Assembly: GCF_013376415.1 (NCBI RefSeq)
Contig: NZ_WYET01000008.1
Coordinates: 54,658-118,657 of the forward strand
DNA length: 64,000 nucleotides
Source: Flagellimonas chongwuensis
GTDB taxonomy: Bacteria > Bacteroidota > Bacteroidia > Flavobacteriales > Flavobacteriaceae
Direction: 5' to 3'
Below, in pieces: positions 46,007-54,826 of the stretch (position 1 is its first letter; each line of letters starts with the position of its first letter). The position numbers and the translations under genes are program-made. The notes under the pieces were generated by a model. That model was not told the DNA's origin and did no database searches. It was given only the letters and a program-made list of their open reading frames with translations.

Positions 46007-46040
46007 AAAACCCGATAAATCGATTGACTTATCGGGTTTT
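46007..46040. terminator. Terminator between the GH43 gene and tRNA-Lys
   Basis: AAAACCCGATAA (46007-46018) pairs with TTATCGGGTTTT (46029-46040) across a 10-nt loop. The A- and T-tracts allow it to end both the GH43 gene and the convergent tRNA-Lys. Its loop contains ATCGATTG by chance. Confidence 0.85.
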
Positions 46041-46054
46041 ACGTTTTTTAGAAG

Positions 46055-46127
46055 TGACCTGACTGGGGCTCGAACCCAGGACCCTCTCCTTAAAAGGGAG
46101 ATGCTCTACCAACTGAGCTATCAGGTC
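46055..46127 (-). tRNA. tRNA-Lys (anticodon TTT)
   Basis: The minus strand folds as a 73-nt tRNA. The acceptor stem is GACCTGA/TCAGGTC with discriminator A. The D-arm is GCTCAGTTGGTAGAGC, and the anticodon stem TCTCC/GGAGA holds loop CTTTTAA. The T-arm is CTGGGTTCGAGCCCCAG. CCA is not encoded. It has its own promoter upstream and a terminator 15 bp downstream. Confidence 0.95.
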
Positions 46128-46162
46128 TTCAAGTTGTGCCTAGCTGTTTGGCTAAGCGGGTG

Positions 46163-46192
46163 CAAATATAACATCAATAATCTATTTTCCAA
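46163..46192 (-). promoter_or_regulatory. Promoter of tRNA-Lys
   Basis: On the minus strand TTG (46192-46190), a 19-bp spacer and TATATTTG (46170-46163) match the Bacteroidota consensus exactly, 36 bp before the tRNA. Confidence 0.75.
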
Positions 46193-46205
46193 GGTGAATT
46201 ATGGA

Positions 46206-46213
46206 TAAATTTG
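46206..46213 (+). promoter_or_regulatory. -7 element of aroK
   Basis: TAAATTTG is a perfect -7 match 33 bp before the aroK ATG. No TTG stands at the usual distance. Confidence 0.4.
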
Positions 46214-46245
46214 TGTTTTTTTGAAATCTGATAAAATTCATCAAT

Positions 46246-46758
46246 ATGAAAATTGTGTTAGTAGGGTATATGGCGAGTGGTAAGTCGACCGTTGGACGAT
46301 TGTTGGCCAGTCATTTACAGATGGAGTTCGTCGATTTGGATGATTACATTGAAGCCAATCAAAAAAAAACCATAAAAAATATTTTTTCCGAAAATGGTGA
46401 GATTTTTTTTAGAAAGTTGGAGCATCAAATGCTCAAGGAAGTTCTAGAAAAAGAAGAGTCCACTATAATTTCAACTGGGGGCGGTACACCATGCTATGGC
46501 ACCAATATGGCCACCATTTTGGAAAAGGCCGATGCATCTATCTATCTTGACCTGAGCATTCCCAATTTGGTGAACCGGATTTCAAAAGAAAAGGAGAATC
46601 GCCCATTGGTGAAAAATATTCTCGATGCGGAACTTCCAGAATTTATCGGAAAGCACTTGTTTGAGCGAAGGCCCTATTATTTACAATCAAAGTATATTTT
46701 GGATTGTAATGGAAAAGATGTGGAAACTGTAGTGGATAAAATCAAGGAACTACTCTAG
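46246..46758 (+). CDS. aroK: Shikimate kinase
   Basis: The 170-residue kinase has Walker A GYMASGKST (7-15), the shikimate-binding VDLDDYIE with Asp near 33, FRKLE, and ISTGGGTPC. It phosphorylates shikimate with ATP on the way to chorismate and aromatic amino acids. The length is standard. Its 3' end overlaps the convergent phosphoribosyltransferase gene by 9 bp. Confidence 0.95.
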   Translation: MKIVLVGYMASGKSTVGRLLASHLQMEFVDLDDYIEANQKKTIKNIFSENGEIFFRKLEHQMLKEVLEKEESTIISTGGGTPCYGTNMATILEKADASIYLDLSIPNLVNRISKEKENRPLVKNILDAELPEFIGKHLFERRPYYLQSKYILDCNGKDVETVVDKIKELL

Positions 46759-47247
46759 GTAGACGGCGTTGTTCTTGGGCTCAAAATCCACTTTTATATG
46801 CTCGTTCAATGATGTGGATAACGAAATACCCTTGAAATCGGCCTTAATCGGATATTTTTTGTGGTTCCTGTTGACCAATACAGCCGTTTTAAGCTGTTTT
46901 ATGGGCGTTTTAAGGAAATGATGGGTTCCATATATCAAAGTAGTGCCGGAATTCAGCACATCGTCCACCAAAACGATTGACTTATTTTTATAACCATCTT
47001 CAGCCAGGGAGGTACTGACCCCACTTTTCAACGGATTTTTCTTGTCCATATCCATTTTGCACAACACAATGTTGGCATCGGTAATGTTCTTGAGCACGGC
47101 AACTATTTTTTTTGCAAAACTTTCTCCGCCACCTTTAATTCCAGCGACCACAATTTCAGCTTCGTCCACATTGGTCTCATAGATCTGATAAGCGATTCTC
47201 TTGGTAATGTGCTGTATCTGGTCGTGGTTAAGAATAAGGTTCCTCAT
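46750..47247 (-). CDS. Phosphoribosyltransferase domain protein (PyrR-like)
   Basis: The 165-residue type I PRTase has the PRPP loop VLVDDVLNSGTT near residue 93 and an early GIKGGGESFAKK. The fold and size resemble PyrR or hypoxanthine PRTases. No pyr gene is adjacent, so I leave the substrate open. It overlaps the convergent aroK at the 3' end. Confidence 0.85.
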   Translation of the reverse strand: MRNLILNHDQIQHITKRIAYQIYETNVDEAEIVVAGIKGGGESFAKKIVAVLKNITDANIVLCKMDMDKKNPLKSGVSTSLAEDGYKNKSIVLVDDVLNSGTTLIYGTHHFLKTPIKQLKTAVLVNRNHKKYPIKADFKGISLSTSLNEHIKVDFEPKNNAVYLE

Positions 47248-47284
47248 AGTTGCGCAATAGTTGATTCAAAGATATGAAAACGGT

Positions 47285-47656
47285 TTATTCCGATTCGTCC
47301 AAAAAGTCGTCCAAATCCCGACGGTCTTTTTTGGTAGGTCGACCAAGTCCTTTTTTTCGGTAATGCTTTTTGGCATGTTGAAGCAGTTCGCTGTGCTCAA
47401 AGGCCTCTTTTGGCGTAGTATCTTTTCGGTAGATGTCCACCAATTTGGCCGCGACACGGCTTTCGGGAACGTCCAAAACAGTAAGCTGATAATCGATTTG
47501 ATTTTTCCGTACCACGATTTTATCCATGGGGAAAACATCCCGTGAAGGCTTCACGGCGCTCCCGTTTACCTTAACATGGCCCTTTTTTACCGCATTGGAA
47601 GCAATGCTTCGTGTTTTAAAGTATCTGGTGCACCAAAGGTACTTGTCTATTCGCAT
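47285..47656 (-). CDS. S4-domain RNA-binding protein (HslR/Hsp15-like)
   Basis: The 123-residue protein has an S4 RNA-binding domain in its first 60 residues (MRIDKYLWCTRYFKTRSIAS, KKGHVKVNG, AVKPSRDV). A basic/acidic C-terminal tail follows (KKGLGRPTKKDRRDLDDFLD). Hsp15-type proteins bind stalled 50S subunits carrying nascent chains. It lies 37 bp upstream of the PRTase gene on the same strand. Confidence 0.9.
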   Translation of the reverse strand: MRIDKYLWCTRYFKTRSIASNAVKKGHVKVNGSAVKPSRDVFPMDKIVVRKNQIDYQLTVLDVPESRVAAKLVDIYRKDTTPKEAFEHSELLQHAKKHYRKKGLGRPTKKDRRDLDDFLDESE

Positions 47657-47734
47657 GGTCTTCGCAAATCTTTGTTAACGGACGGAACAAAAATAATGGA
47701 AAATTGTATCTTGCGCGCCTAAATAACAGACTTG

Positions 47735-48688
47735 ATGAAGTACGGAGTTTTAGTATTTATTTGTTTTGCGGTCACACTGCTATCCTGTAAAAATGATGAT
47801 AATGGAGGCCCTGAAGCCATACCACCAAGCTTATTGAGCGATGTAGCACCGGAGGATGACGAAACCATAAGAGAATTTTTGAACACCCACTTTTACAATT
47901 ACGAAGAATTTGAAACACCACCTGAGGGCTTTGATTATAGAATAGTTATTGACACCATAGCAGGTGAGAATGCGGACAAAAGGCCTTTGATGGAAGATGC
48001 TGAATCTATTACCTTGAATGTATCATCAAGTTTTTTGGGCCTTAGTGCCGGAGAAGAAAATATAGCTCATAAACTGTACTACATCGAAGCACGTGAAGGA
48101 GGCGGAGAAAGCCCGACGTATGCAGATTCGACTTTTGTAAAGTATGAAGGTACGTTGTTGGATGGTACTCCTTTTGATCAAAGATCTGAATTTTTGTGGC
48201 AAGAACTTGCAGGAACTGTTCAAGGTTACTCTAATGGTGTTGCACAAATGAAAGCTGGAACATCTGATCAGGTAATAGACAACCCTGATGGCACCTACAG
48301 TATTGCTAACAGCGGAATAGGTTTGATCATTATGCCTTCCGGTCTTGGATATTTTCATAGTCCAAATTCCTCGGTAATACCAAGATATGCACCTCTTATC
48401 TTTAAAATGGAATTAGGTGCTTTTATTGAGGATACCGATAGTGATAATGATGGTATTCCCTCAATCCAGGAAGATTTGAATGGTAATGGTTACTTGGGTG
48501 ACGATAATACAGACATCGACCAAGAATCATCCTTTACTGGTTTCATCCCTAATTTTCGTGATTCGGACGACGATGGTGATGGCATACCTACACGCGATGA
48601 GATTTCAGACGAAAATGGGAATATCATCATTCCTTATCCAGATGCGGACGGAGACGGAGTTCCAGATTATTTGGACCCGGACAACTAA
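47735..48688 (+). CDS. FKBP-like lipoprotein with Asp-rich C-terminal repeats
   Basis: The 317-residue lipoprotein starts at the ATG at 47735; the TTG one codon earlier is less likely. Cys18 (TLLSC) is followed by KNDDNGG, a surface-export type signal. Residues about 130-235 resemble an FKBP-type peptidyl-prolyl isomerase domain (FVKYEGTLLDGTPFDQR, GYSNGVAQMKAG, LIIMPSGLGYFH). The last 80 residues are Asp/Gly-rich calcium-binding-like repeats of thrombospondin-3 type (DTDSDNDGIPS, DSDDDGDGIPTRDE, DADGDGVPDYLDPDN). Similar lipoproteins occur in Flavobacteriia, some near gliding or secretion genes; no such neighbours are seen here. Confidence 0.85.
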   Translation: MKYGVLVFICFAVTLLSCKNDDNGGPEAIPPSLLSDVAPEDDETIREFLNTHFYNYEEFETPPEGFDYRIVIDTIAGENADKRPLMEDAESITLNVSSSFLGLSAGEENIAHKLYYIEAREGGGESPTYADSTFVKYEGTLLDGTPFDQRSEFLWQELAGTVQGYSNGVAQMKAGTSDQVIDNPDGTYSIANSGIGLIIMPSGLGYFHSPNSSVIPRYAPLIFKMELGAFIEDTDSDNDGIPSIQEDLNGNGYLGDDNTDIDQESSFTGFIPNFRDSDDDGDGIPTRDEISDENGNIIIPYPDADGDGVPDYLDPDN

Positions 48689-48710
48689 AAGCAATCGCTT
48701 ATAAAAAATA

Positions 48711-48740
48711 AAAACCCGCTGCATTGCAGCGGGTTTTTTA
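48711..48740. terminator. Bidirectional terminator between FKBP-like and porin genes
   Basis: CCCGCTGCA (48715-48723) pairs with TGCAGCGGG (48725-48733), flanked by AAAA and TTTTTT. It serves the two convergent genes. Confidence 0.88.
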
Positions 48741-48757
48741 TTGTACTTAATCGGATT

Positions 48758-49357
48758 TTATAATTTCAGCGATGCTGCAAAAATAACTTGCGAAGGTCTT
48801 GAATCTATTCTTCCTTCCACATTGGCAACATTTGCGTCGATGAATTCGGCCTCATTTTTAGAGAAGCCTCTTTCGTATCGTACATCAAGTCCCAATCTTC
48901 CCAAGTTGACACCTATACCTGCATTCAAGCCTACGGTAAAATCGTTCTCCACATCTTCGATTTCCAAACCTTCCAAATCGTTCTTAAGGGTATATTGGAA
49001 AGCTGGACCTGCAAAAATATGCAAGGGGCCAATCAATTTATACCCTAAAAGAACAGGCATATCCAATTTGGATACATCATAATCTTGTGAGTCACCATTA
49101 ATATCATAGGAACTCTTAGTTTTGGAATACACCAATTCGGGCCTTAAATAAATTTTTGGAAAATCAAGTTTACCCCAAAAGCCAAAATGATACCCAGCTT
49201 TACCCTCGGGGTCATCTACAGCATCTGTTACAGTATTGACCAAGTCACCATTCTTGTTGTAAGAAAGACCGGCCTTGATACCGAATCCTGAACCGCTCTG
49301 AGCCATGGCAGCAGAGCCAATAAGGGCAAATGCTACTACTAAAAAAGTTTTTTTCAT
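48758..49357 (-). CDS. Small outer-membrane beta-barrel protein (porin family)
   Basis: The 199-residue protein has a signal peptide ending near AAMAQS and alternating beta strands (GFGIKAGLSYNKNGDLV, KIYLRPELVYSKTKSSYDI, PVLLGYKLIGPLHIFAGPAF). It ends in QVIFAASLKL, typical of the OmpA-like/PorT-like beta-barrel group of Bacteroidota. The role is unknown; transport or structural. It is transcribed alone and ends at a shared terminator. Confidence 0.85.
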   Translation of the reverse strand: MKKTFLVVAFALIGSAAMAQSGSGFGIKAGLSYNKNGDLVNTVTDAVDDPEGKAGYHFGFWGKLDFPKIYLRPELVYSKTKSSYDINGDSQDYDVSKLDMPVLLGYKLIGPLHIFAGPAFQYTLKNDLEGLEIEDVENDFTVGLNAGIGVNLGRLGLDVRYERGFSKNEAEFIDANVANVEGRIDSRPSQVIFAASLKL

Positions 49358-49405
49358 AAGTGTTGTTTTAAAAGATGAAATATCCCCATAGGGGGATACC
49401 TGAAA

Positions 49406-50359
49406 CTATTTACGTTTCAACACCTTTAAAACGGCTTCTTCAATAGCTTTATTGTTCAAACCATACTTCTCCATAAGTTGCTCGGGCGTACCACTTTCCC
49501 CGAAGGTGTCCTGTGTTGCCACAAACTCTTGTGGTGCAGGATGGTTGCTGGCTAATACACGAGCCACACTTTCTCCAAGTCCACCTAAATAATTATGCTC
49601 TTCTGCAGTTACAACACAACCTGTTTTCTTCACGGAATCCAAAATGGCTTTATCATCCAATGGTTTAATAGTGTGAATGTTGATCACTTCTGCAGAGATT
49701 CCTTGGTTCTCCAAACTTTCGGCAGCAATCAGAGCTTCCCATACCAAATGGCCCGTTGCAATAATGGTAACGTCGGTACCTTCGTTGAGCATAAGGGCTT
49801 TCCCGATTTCAAATTTTTGGTCAACAGGAGTAAAATTGGCCACTTTGGGTCTTCCAAAACGAAGATATACCGGTCCATGGTGCTCGGCAATGGCAATGGT
49901 TGCCGCTTTGGTCTGATTGTAATCACATGGGTTGATCACGGTCATTCCGGGCAACATTTTCATCAAACCGATATCTTCCAAAATCTGGTGGGTAGCACCA
50001 TCTTCACCCAAGGTCAAACCCGCGTGGGAGGCACATATTTTTACATTTTTATCCGAATACGCAATGGACTGGCGGATTTGATCGTACACACGGCCAGTGG
50101 CGAAGTTCGCAAATGTAGAGGCAAAAGGGATTTTCCCGCCAATGGTCAAACCAGCGGCCATTCCCATCATGTTGGCCTCGGCAATTCCTACCTGAAAGAA
50201 ACGTTCTGGGTTCTCCTCAATAAAAGTTTCAATTTTAAGGGAACCTACCAAATCGGCACAAAGGGCCACTACATTTGGGTTGGTCCTCCCCAATTCCGTC
50301 ATTCCGGCACCATATCCGCTTCGGGTGTCCTGTTTTCCTTGATCTGTATATTTAGTCAT
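49406..50359 (-). CDS. Transketolase, C-terminal subunit
   Basis: The 317-residue protein carries the pyrimidine-binding and C-terminal domains of transketolase ([20 protein letters not shown] with the catalytic Glu, [51 protein letters not shown]). With the N-terminal subunit it transfers two-carbon units in the pentose phosphate pathway, using thiamine diphosphate. It follows that subunit gene by 17 bp. Split transketolases are known in Bacteroidota. Confidence 0.94.
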   Translation of the reverse strand: MTKYTDQGKQDTRSGYGAGMTELGRTNPNVVALCADLVGSLKIETFIEENPERFFQVGIAEANMMGMAAGLTIGGKIPFASTFANFATGRVYDQIRQSIAYSDKNVKICASHAGLTLGEDGATHQILEDIGLMKMLPGMTVINPCDYNQTKAATIAIAEHHGPVYLRFGRPKVANFTPVDQKFEIGKALMLNEGTDVTIIATGHLVWEALIAAESLENQGISAEVINIHTIKPLDDKAILDSVKKTGCVVTAEEHNYLGGLGESVARVLASNHPAPQEFVATQDTFGESGTPEQLMEKYGLNNKAIEEAVLKVLKRK

Positions 50360-50376
50360 CGTATCTTTTTCTATAA

Positions 50377-51222
50377 TTAGTAATCACCTAAAGTCTCTGG
50401 GTTCTGCTCCAATGCATTTGCCAATTGCTCATCGCTTGGTGCCTTACCGTGCCATGCGTGGGTGTGCATCATAAAATCAACACCGTTCCCCATTTCAGTT
50501 GTCATAACAATACATACTGGCTTTCCTTTACCAGTTCTGCTCTTGGCTTCTTTTAGCCCTGCAACAACTTGCTCTAGATTGTTTCCGTCTTCTATTTCCA
50601 ACACATCCCATCCAAAGACCTTGAATTTTTCGGCAACATCGCCAATGGGCAATACATCTTCGGTAGCCCCATCGATTTGTTGTCCATTTCTATCAACGGT
50701 TGAAATCAAGTTGTCCACTTTGTTCCCGGCAGCGTACATAATTGCTTCCCAGTTCTGACCTTCCTGCAACTCACCGTCGCCATGAAGACTGAATACCAAA
50801 TGGTCGTCACCGTTCAGCTTTTTGGCTTGTGCCGCACCGATGGCAACCGACATTCCCTGACCCAAGGACCCAGATGCTACGCGAACACCGGGTAGGCCTT
50901 CGTGGGTAGTGGGGTGTCCCTGTAATCTGGAATCGATTAGCCTAAAAGTGTTCAATTCCTCAATCGGAAAGTAACCTCTTCTTGCTAAAACGCTATAAAA
51001 AACGGGAGAAATATGGCCGTTGGACAGGAAAAATAAATCTTCCCCGATTCCATCCATATCAAAACCATCCTTTAATTCCATTACCTCGTTGTAGAGTGCT
51101 ACAAAAAACTCGGTACAGCCCAAAGAACCTCCTGGGTGACCCGAATTTACCTTATGGACCATTCGTAAAATGTCCCTTCTAACCTGTACTACCAGGTCCT
51201 GTAATTCTTGCGTGTTCGGCAT
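50377..51222 (-). CDS. Transketolase, N-terminal subunit
   Basis: The 281-residue protein holds the thiamine-diphosphate binding domain ([85 protein letters not shown]). It has the GDG diphosphate motif and the His residues of the active site. It needs the adjacent C-terminal subunit to be active and has a well-placed promoter upstream. Confidence 0.94.
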   Translation of the reverse strand: MPNTQELQDLVVQVRRDILRMVHKVNSGHPGGSLGCTEFFVALYNEVMELKDGFDMDGIGEDLFFLSNGHISPVFYSVLARRGYFPIEELNTFRLIDSRLQGHPTTHEGLPGVRVASGSLGQGMSVAIGAAQAKKLNGDDHLVFSLHGDGELQEGQNWEAIMYAAGNKVDNLISTVDRNGQQIDGATEDVLPIGDVAEKFKVFGWDVLEIEDGNNLEQVVAGLKEAKSRTGKGKPVCIVMTTEMGNGVDFMMHTHAWHGKAPSDEQLANALEQNPETLGDY

Positions 51223-51242
51223 CGTGTCAATAATTTAGATAT

Positions 51243-51273
51243 CAAATGTAATTGCATTATTCGTAGAAAACAA
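51243..51273 (-). promoter_or_regulatory. Promoter of the split transketolase operon
   Basis: On the minus strand TTG (51273-51271), a 20-bp spacer and TACATTTG (51250-51243) match the consensus exactly, 20 bp before the ATG. The UTR is therefore very short. Confidence 0.75.
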
Positions 51274-51352
51274 GTGTCTATTTTACATTTAATAAACATC
51301 TTGTGCTCAGAAACTTTATTTTTTTGTTAAGGATGAACGAAATAGAGTTAGT

Positions 51353-51360
51353 TATATTTG
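51353..51360 (+). promoter_or_regulatory. -7 element of tgt
   Basis: TATATTTG is a perfect -7 match 18 bp before the TTG start of tgt, giving a leader of about a dozen bases. The nearest upstream TTG (51324-51326) is 26 bp away, longer than usual. Confidence 0.5.
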
Positions 51361-51378
51361 CGGTTCTAAAACGAACAA

Positions 51379-52509
51379 TTGGAATTTACCTTACTACAAA
51401 AGGACAGCAAAACAAAGGCTAGGGCAGGGGAACTGACTACCGACCATGGCAATATACAGACTCCTATTTTTATGCCCGTGGGAACTGTGGCCTCCGTTAA
51501 GGGCGTTCACCAAAGGGAATTAAAAGATGAAATAAATCCTGATATTATTTTAGGGAACACCTATCATCTTTTCTTAAGACCGGGCACCGGAATACTTGAA
51601 GAAGCTGGCGGACTTCATAAATTTATGAATTGGGACCGTCCCATTTTGACGGATAGTGGTGGGTATCAGGTGTATTCTTTATCTGATAACAGAAAGATTA
51701 AAGAAGAGGGGGTCAAGTTCAAGTCCCATATTGATGGGTCACGTCACGTTTTTACTCCGGAAAATGTGATGGAGATACAGCGTACCATTGGTGCGGACAT
51801 CATCATGGCATTTGATGAATGTACACCTTACCCTTGCGATTACCAGTACGCCAAACGCTCCATGCACATGACGCATAGGTGGCTGGACAGATGTATCAAT
51901 CATTTGGAAACACTTCCGTTCAAATATGGGTATTCACAAAGTTTTTTCCCGATTGTACAGGGGTCTACCTATAAAGATTTAAGAAAACAATCCGCAGAAT
52001 ACATTGCATCCGTAGGTGCGGAGGGCAACGCAATCGGAGGACTTTCGGTTGGGGAACCTGCTGAGGAAATGTATGAAATGGCGGAGATTGTATGCGATAT
52101 CCTGCCAGAGGACAAACCAAGGTACCTCATGGGTGTTGGTACCCCTATCAATATTTTGGAGAATATAGCATTGGGCGTGGATATGTTCGATTGTGTGATG
52201 CCTACTCGTAATGCTCGGAACGGTATGTTGTTCACCGCACATGGTACCATCAACATCAAAAACAAAAAATGGGAGAACGATTTTTCTGCCATTGATGAAA
52301 TGGGCATCACATTTGTAGATACCGAATATTCCAAGGCCTATCTGCGACATTTGTTCGCTGCCAATGAATATTTGGGCAAGCAAATTGCCACCATTCACAA
52401 CCTTGGTTTTTATTTATGGTTGGTACGTACCGCAAGAGAACGTATTTTAGCCGGAGACTTTTTGGAGTGGAAGACCAAAATGGTCATTCAAATGGATAAA
52501 AGATTGTAA
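51379..52509 (+). CDS. tgt: tRNA-guanine (queuine) transglycosylase, TTG start
   Basis: The 376-residue enzyme exchanges G34 for preQ1 (7-aminomethyl-7-deazaguanine) in tRNAs with GUN anticodons. It has catalytic Asp92 in TDSGGYQVYSL, GGLSVGEPAEEMYE, and FDCVMPTRNARNG with the second Asp. No ATG fits: the upstream ATG at about 51333 is out of frame. The N-terminus read from TTG (EFTLLQKDSKTKARAG) matches the usual family start, so TTG is the start. Where E. coli has zinc-binding CxCxxC, this protein has GITFVDTEYS without cysteine; I believe this is common in Bacteroidota. Its stop overlaps the next start (TAATG). Confidence 0.94.
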   Translation: MEFTLLQKDSKTKARAGELTTDHGNIQTPIFMPVGTVASVKGVHQRELKDEINPDIILGNTYHLFLRPGTGILEEAGGLHKFMNWDRPILTDSGGYQVYSLSDNRKIKEEGVKFKSHIDGSRHVFTPENVMEIQRTIGADIIMAFDECTPYPCDYQYAKRSMHMTHRWLDRCINHLETLPFKYGYSQSFFPIVQGSTYKDLRKQSAEYIASVGAEGNAIGGLSVGEPAEEMYEMAEIVCDILPEDKPRYLMGVGTPINILENIALGVDMFDCVMPTRNARNGMLFTAHGTINIKNKKWENDFSAIDEMGITFVDTEYSKAYLRHLFAANEYLGKQIATIHNLGFYLWLVRTARERILAGDFLEWKTKMVIQMDKRL

Positions 52510-53591
52510 TGCTTACCATACTCGATAGATACATTTTAAAACGCTACCTGATCACCTTTATGGGGATGCTTTTGCTGTTCGTGCCTATTGGGATTATGGC
52601 CAACCTGGCAGAAAAAATTGGTAAGATCATTGACAATGAAGCGCCGTTGGCCGAAGTAATCGTGTTCTATGGAAACTTTACTTTGGTGATCGGAAACCTA
52701 TTGTTGCCGATTTTCCTTTTTCTATCTATCATCTTTTTTACCTCGAAATTGGCGAGCAATACCGAAATCGTGGCGATTTTGAGTTCAGGGGTATCTTTCG
52801 GACGTTTTTTGCGCCCCTATTTTGTGGGGGCAACATTGGTGGCCATATTGATCTTTATGATGGGAATGTTCATTGTGCCCCATGCCAGCATTGGTTTTAA
52901 CGAGTTTGAGTACAAATATTTTAAAAAGGGTAAACAGACCAGGGTAACGGAGAATATCTTCAACCAATTGAACGAGCGAGACTATTTGTACGTAAGCAGT
53001 TTTGATCCCAATCGTCAAATAGGATACAATTTTACCTACGAGCATTTCGATTCCATTGGTAAACTGGATTACAAGATTTCGGCGAGTAATATTCGGTGGA
53101 TTGCTGACGACAGCATATACCGTTTGACCAATTACGAGAAGCGAGAGGTAAGGAACGAAACCGAATACATCAGCGCAAAGCGTAGGCTGGATACGGTGTT
53201 TGCCTTCAAAATCGATGACCTTACTCCGGTATCCTATGTAGCCGAAACCAAAAACCTTTTTGAGCTGAACGATTTTATTGAAGATCAGCGTAGAAAGGGA
53301 GCATCCAACATCAATGCATATGTACTGGTAAAATATAAAAGGTGGGCACTGCCCATTGCAGCATTCATCCTTACAGTTATTGCCGTAGCGGTATCATCAG
53401 TGAAACGTAGGGGAGGTATGGGTCTTAATCTGGCGTTTGGTATTGGGGTGGCCTTCGTATATATCTTTTTTGATAAAGTTTTTGGAACACTGGCAGAGCA
53501 ATCTGGTTTTTCACCACTATTGGCAGTTGTGATTCCCAACCTTCTTTTTGGCGTTTTTGCGATTTATATGCTTATGAAAGCCAAACGATAA
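52509..53591 (+). CDS. LptF/LptG-family permease
   Basis: The 360-residue protein has two N-terminal membrane helices plus a third near 100-125, a periplasmic beta-jellyroll region (about 130-270), and three C-terminal helices (KYKRWALPIAAFILTVIAVA onward). The start MLTILDRYILKRYLITFMGM is a family hallmark. It is part of the ABC exporter LptB2FG, which moves lipopolysaccharide to the outer membrane. Whether it is the F or G paralogue is not clear. It overlaps tgt by one base. Confidence 0.92.
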   Translation: MLTILDRYILKRYLITFMGMLLLFVPIGIMANLAEKIGKIIDNEAPLAEVIVFYGNFTLVIGNLLLPIFLFLSIIFFTSKLASNTEIVAILSSGVSFGRFLRPYFVGATLVAILIFMMGMFIVPHASIGFNEFEYKYFKKGKQTRVTENIFNQLNERDYLYVSSFDPNRQIGYNFTYEHFDSIGKLDYKISASNIRWIADDSIYRLTNYEKREVRNETEYISAKRRLDTVFAFKIDDLTPVSYVAETKNLFELNDFIEDQRRKGASNINAYVLVKYKRWALPIAAFILTVIAVAVSSVKRRGGMGLNLAFGIGVAFVYIFFDKVFGTLAEQSGFSPLLAVVIPNLLFGVFAIYMLMKAKR

Positions 53592-53662
53592 TTTAGTCAC
53601 AATGGCGTATATTGTTGAAGTTAAAAGACTTGTATATTTCATGTGAGTATGTCATAATGTTA

Positions 53663-53670
53663 TATATTTG
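53663..53670 (+). promoter_or_regulatory. -7 element of accA
   Basis: TATATTTG is a perfect -7 match 36 bp before the accA ATG; no TTG at standard spacing. Confidence 0.4.
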
Positions 53671-53705
53671 TCCCCATTGTTTTTCGTGAAAATAAAAGAC
53701 TTCCC

Positions 53706-54659
53706 ATGGAATATCTAGAATTTGAACTCCCTATCAAAGAACTTGAAGACCAACTTCAAAAATGTATGGTGATCGGGGAAGAAAGTGATGTTGACGTTAC
53801 CGAGACCTGTTCTCAAATCGAGAAAAAACTGGCCCAGACCCGAAAAGATATATATCAGAACCTTACCGCTTGGCAAAGGGTGCAATTATCCAGGCACCCC
53901 AGCAGGCCTTACACAATGGATTACATCAATGCCATTTGTGGAGATACCTTTTTGGAGCTCCATGGTGACAGAAATGTAAAGGATGACAAGGCTATGGTAG
54001 GGGGACTTGGAAAAATAGGCGACCAGAGCTACATGTTCATCGGTCAGCAAAAAGGATACAATACTAAGACCCGTCAGTACCGTAATTTTGGTATGGCAAA
54101 TCCTGAAGGATACCGTAAAGCACTTCGTTTGATGAAGTCCGCCGAAAAATTTAAGATACCTGTAGTGTGCTTTGTGGATACTCCCGGCGCTTACCCAGGT
54201 ATTGAAGCAGAAGAACGTGGACAGGGAGAGGCAATTGCACGTAATATTTTGGAGATGACCCGCCTAAAGGTGCCTATTATAGTAATCATAATTGGCGAAG
54301 GTGCATCGGGTGGAGCATTGGGCATTGGTGTTGGAGATAAAGTGCTGATGTTGGAAAATACATGGTACTCCGTAATCTCTCCAGAATCTTGTTCATCCAT
54401 TCTTTGGAGAAGTTGGGAATACAAGGAACAAGCCGCGGAAGCTTTGAAGTTGACCGCTACCGATATGAAAAAGCAGGGTCTTGTCGATGAAATCGTTAAG
54501 GAGCCTCTTGGAGGGGCACATTCCAATAGACAGAAAACATTCGAAACCGTAGCCAATAAAATTTCTTCCCATTTCGAAGAACTCAATAAGTTATCACCAA
54601 AGGAATTGGTGAAATCCCGAATGGAAAAGTATTCCAATATGGGTGTTTTCAGTGAATAA
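53706..54659 (+). CDS. accA: Acetyl-CoA carboxylase carboxyltransferase, alpha subunit
   Basis: The 317-residue protein is AccA: N-terminal helical part ([15 protein letters not shown]), [73 protein letters not shown] and [14 protein letters not shown]. It passes the carboxyl group from biotin to acetyl-CoA, the first step of fatty acid synthesis. It appears to be a single-gene unit. Confidence 0.96.
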   Translation: MEYLEFELPIKELEDQLQKCMVIGEESDVDVTETCSQIEKKLAQTRKDIYQNLTAWQRVQLSRHPSRPYTMDYINAICGDTFLELHGDRNVKDDKAMVGGLGKIGDQSYMFIGQQKGYNTKTRQYRNFGMANPEGYRKALRLMKSAEKFKIPVVCFVDTPGAYPGIEAEERGQGEAIARNILEMTRLKVPIIVIIIGEGASGGALGIGVGDKVLMLENTWYSVISPESCSSILWRSWEYKEQAAEALKLTATDMKKQGLVDEIVKEPLGGAHSNRQKTFETVANKISSHFEELNKLSPKELVKSRMEKYSNMGVFSE

Positions 54660-54826
54660 TCCTTGTTTTTTGGGGGTTGACCATTTTAGTTAGGTTATAT
54701 CCCCGATTTTTTTTATGTTATTAACAGGTATTTTAAGTTATCAACATTTAAATTGTTGAGTACCTGTGGAAATCGTTACTGTCAAAATTAAAGTTAACTA
54801 AAGGTTAATTAGCTACTTTCGCATTC

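Noticed and set aside
46019..46028. ATCGATTG at 46018-46026 as another LacI operator
   Set aside because: It is the loop of a strong terminator stem between GH43 and tRNA-Lys and lacks the flanking GC...GC bases.
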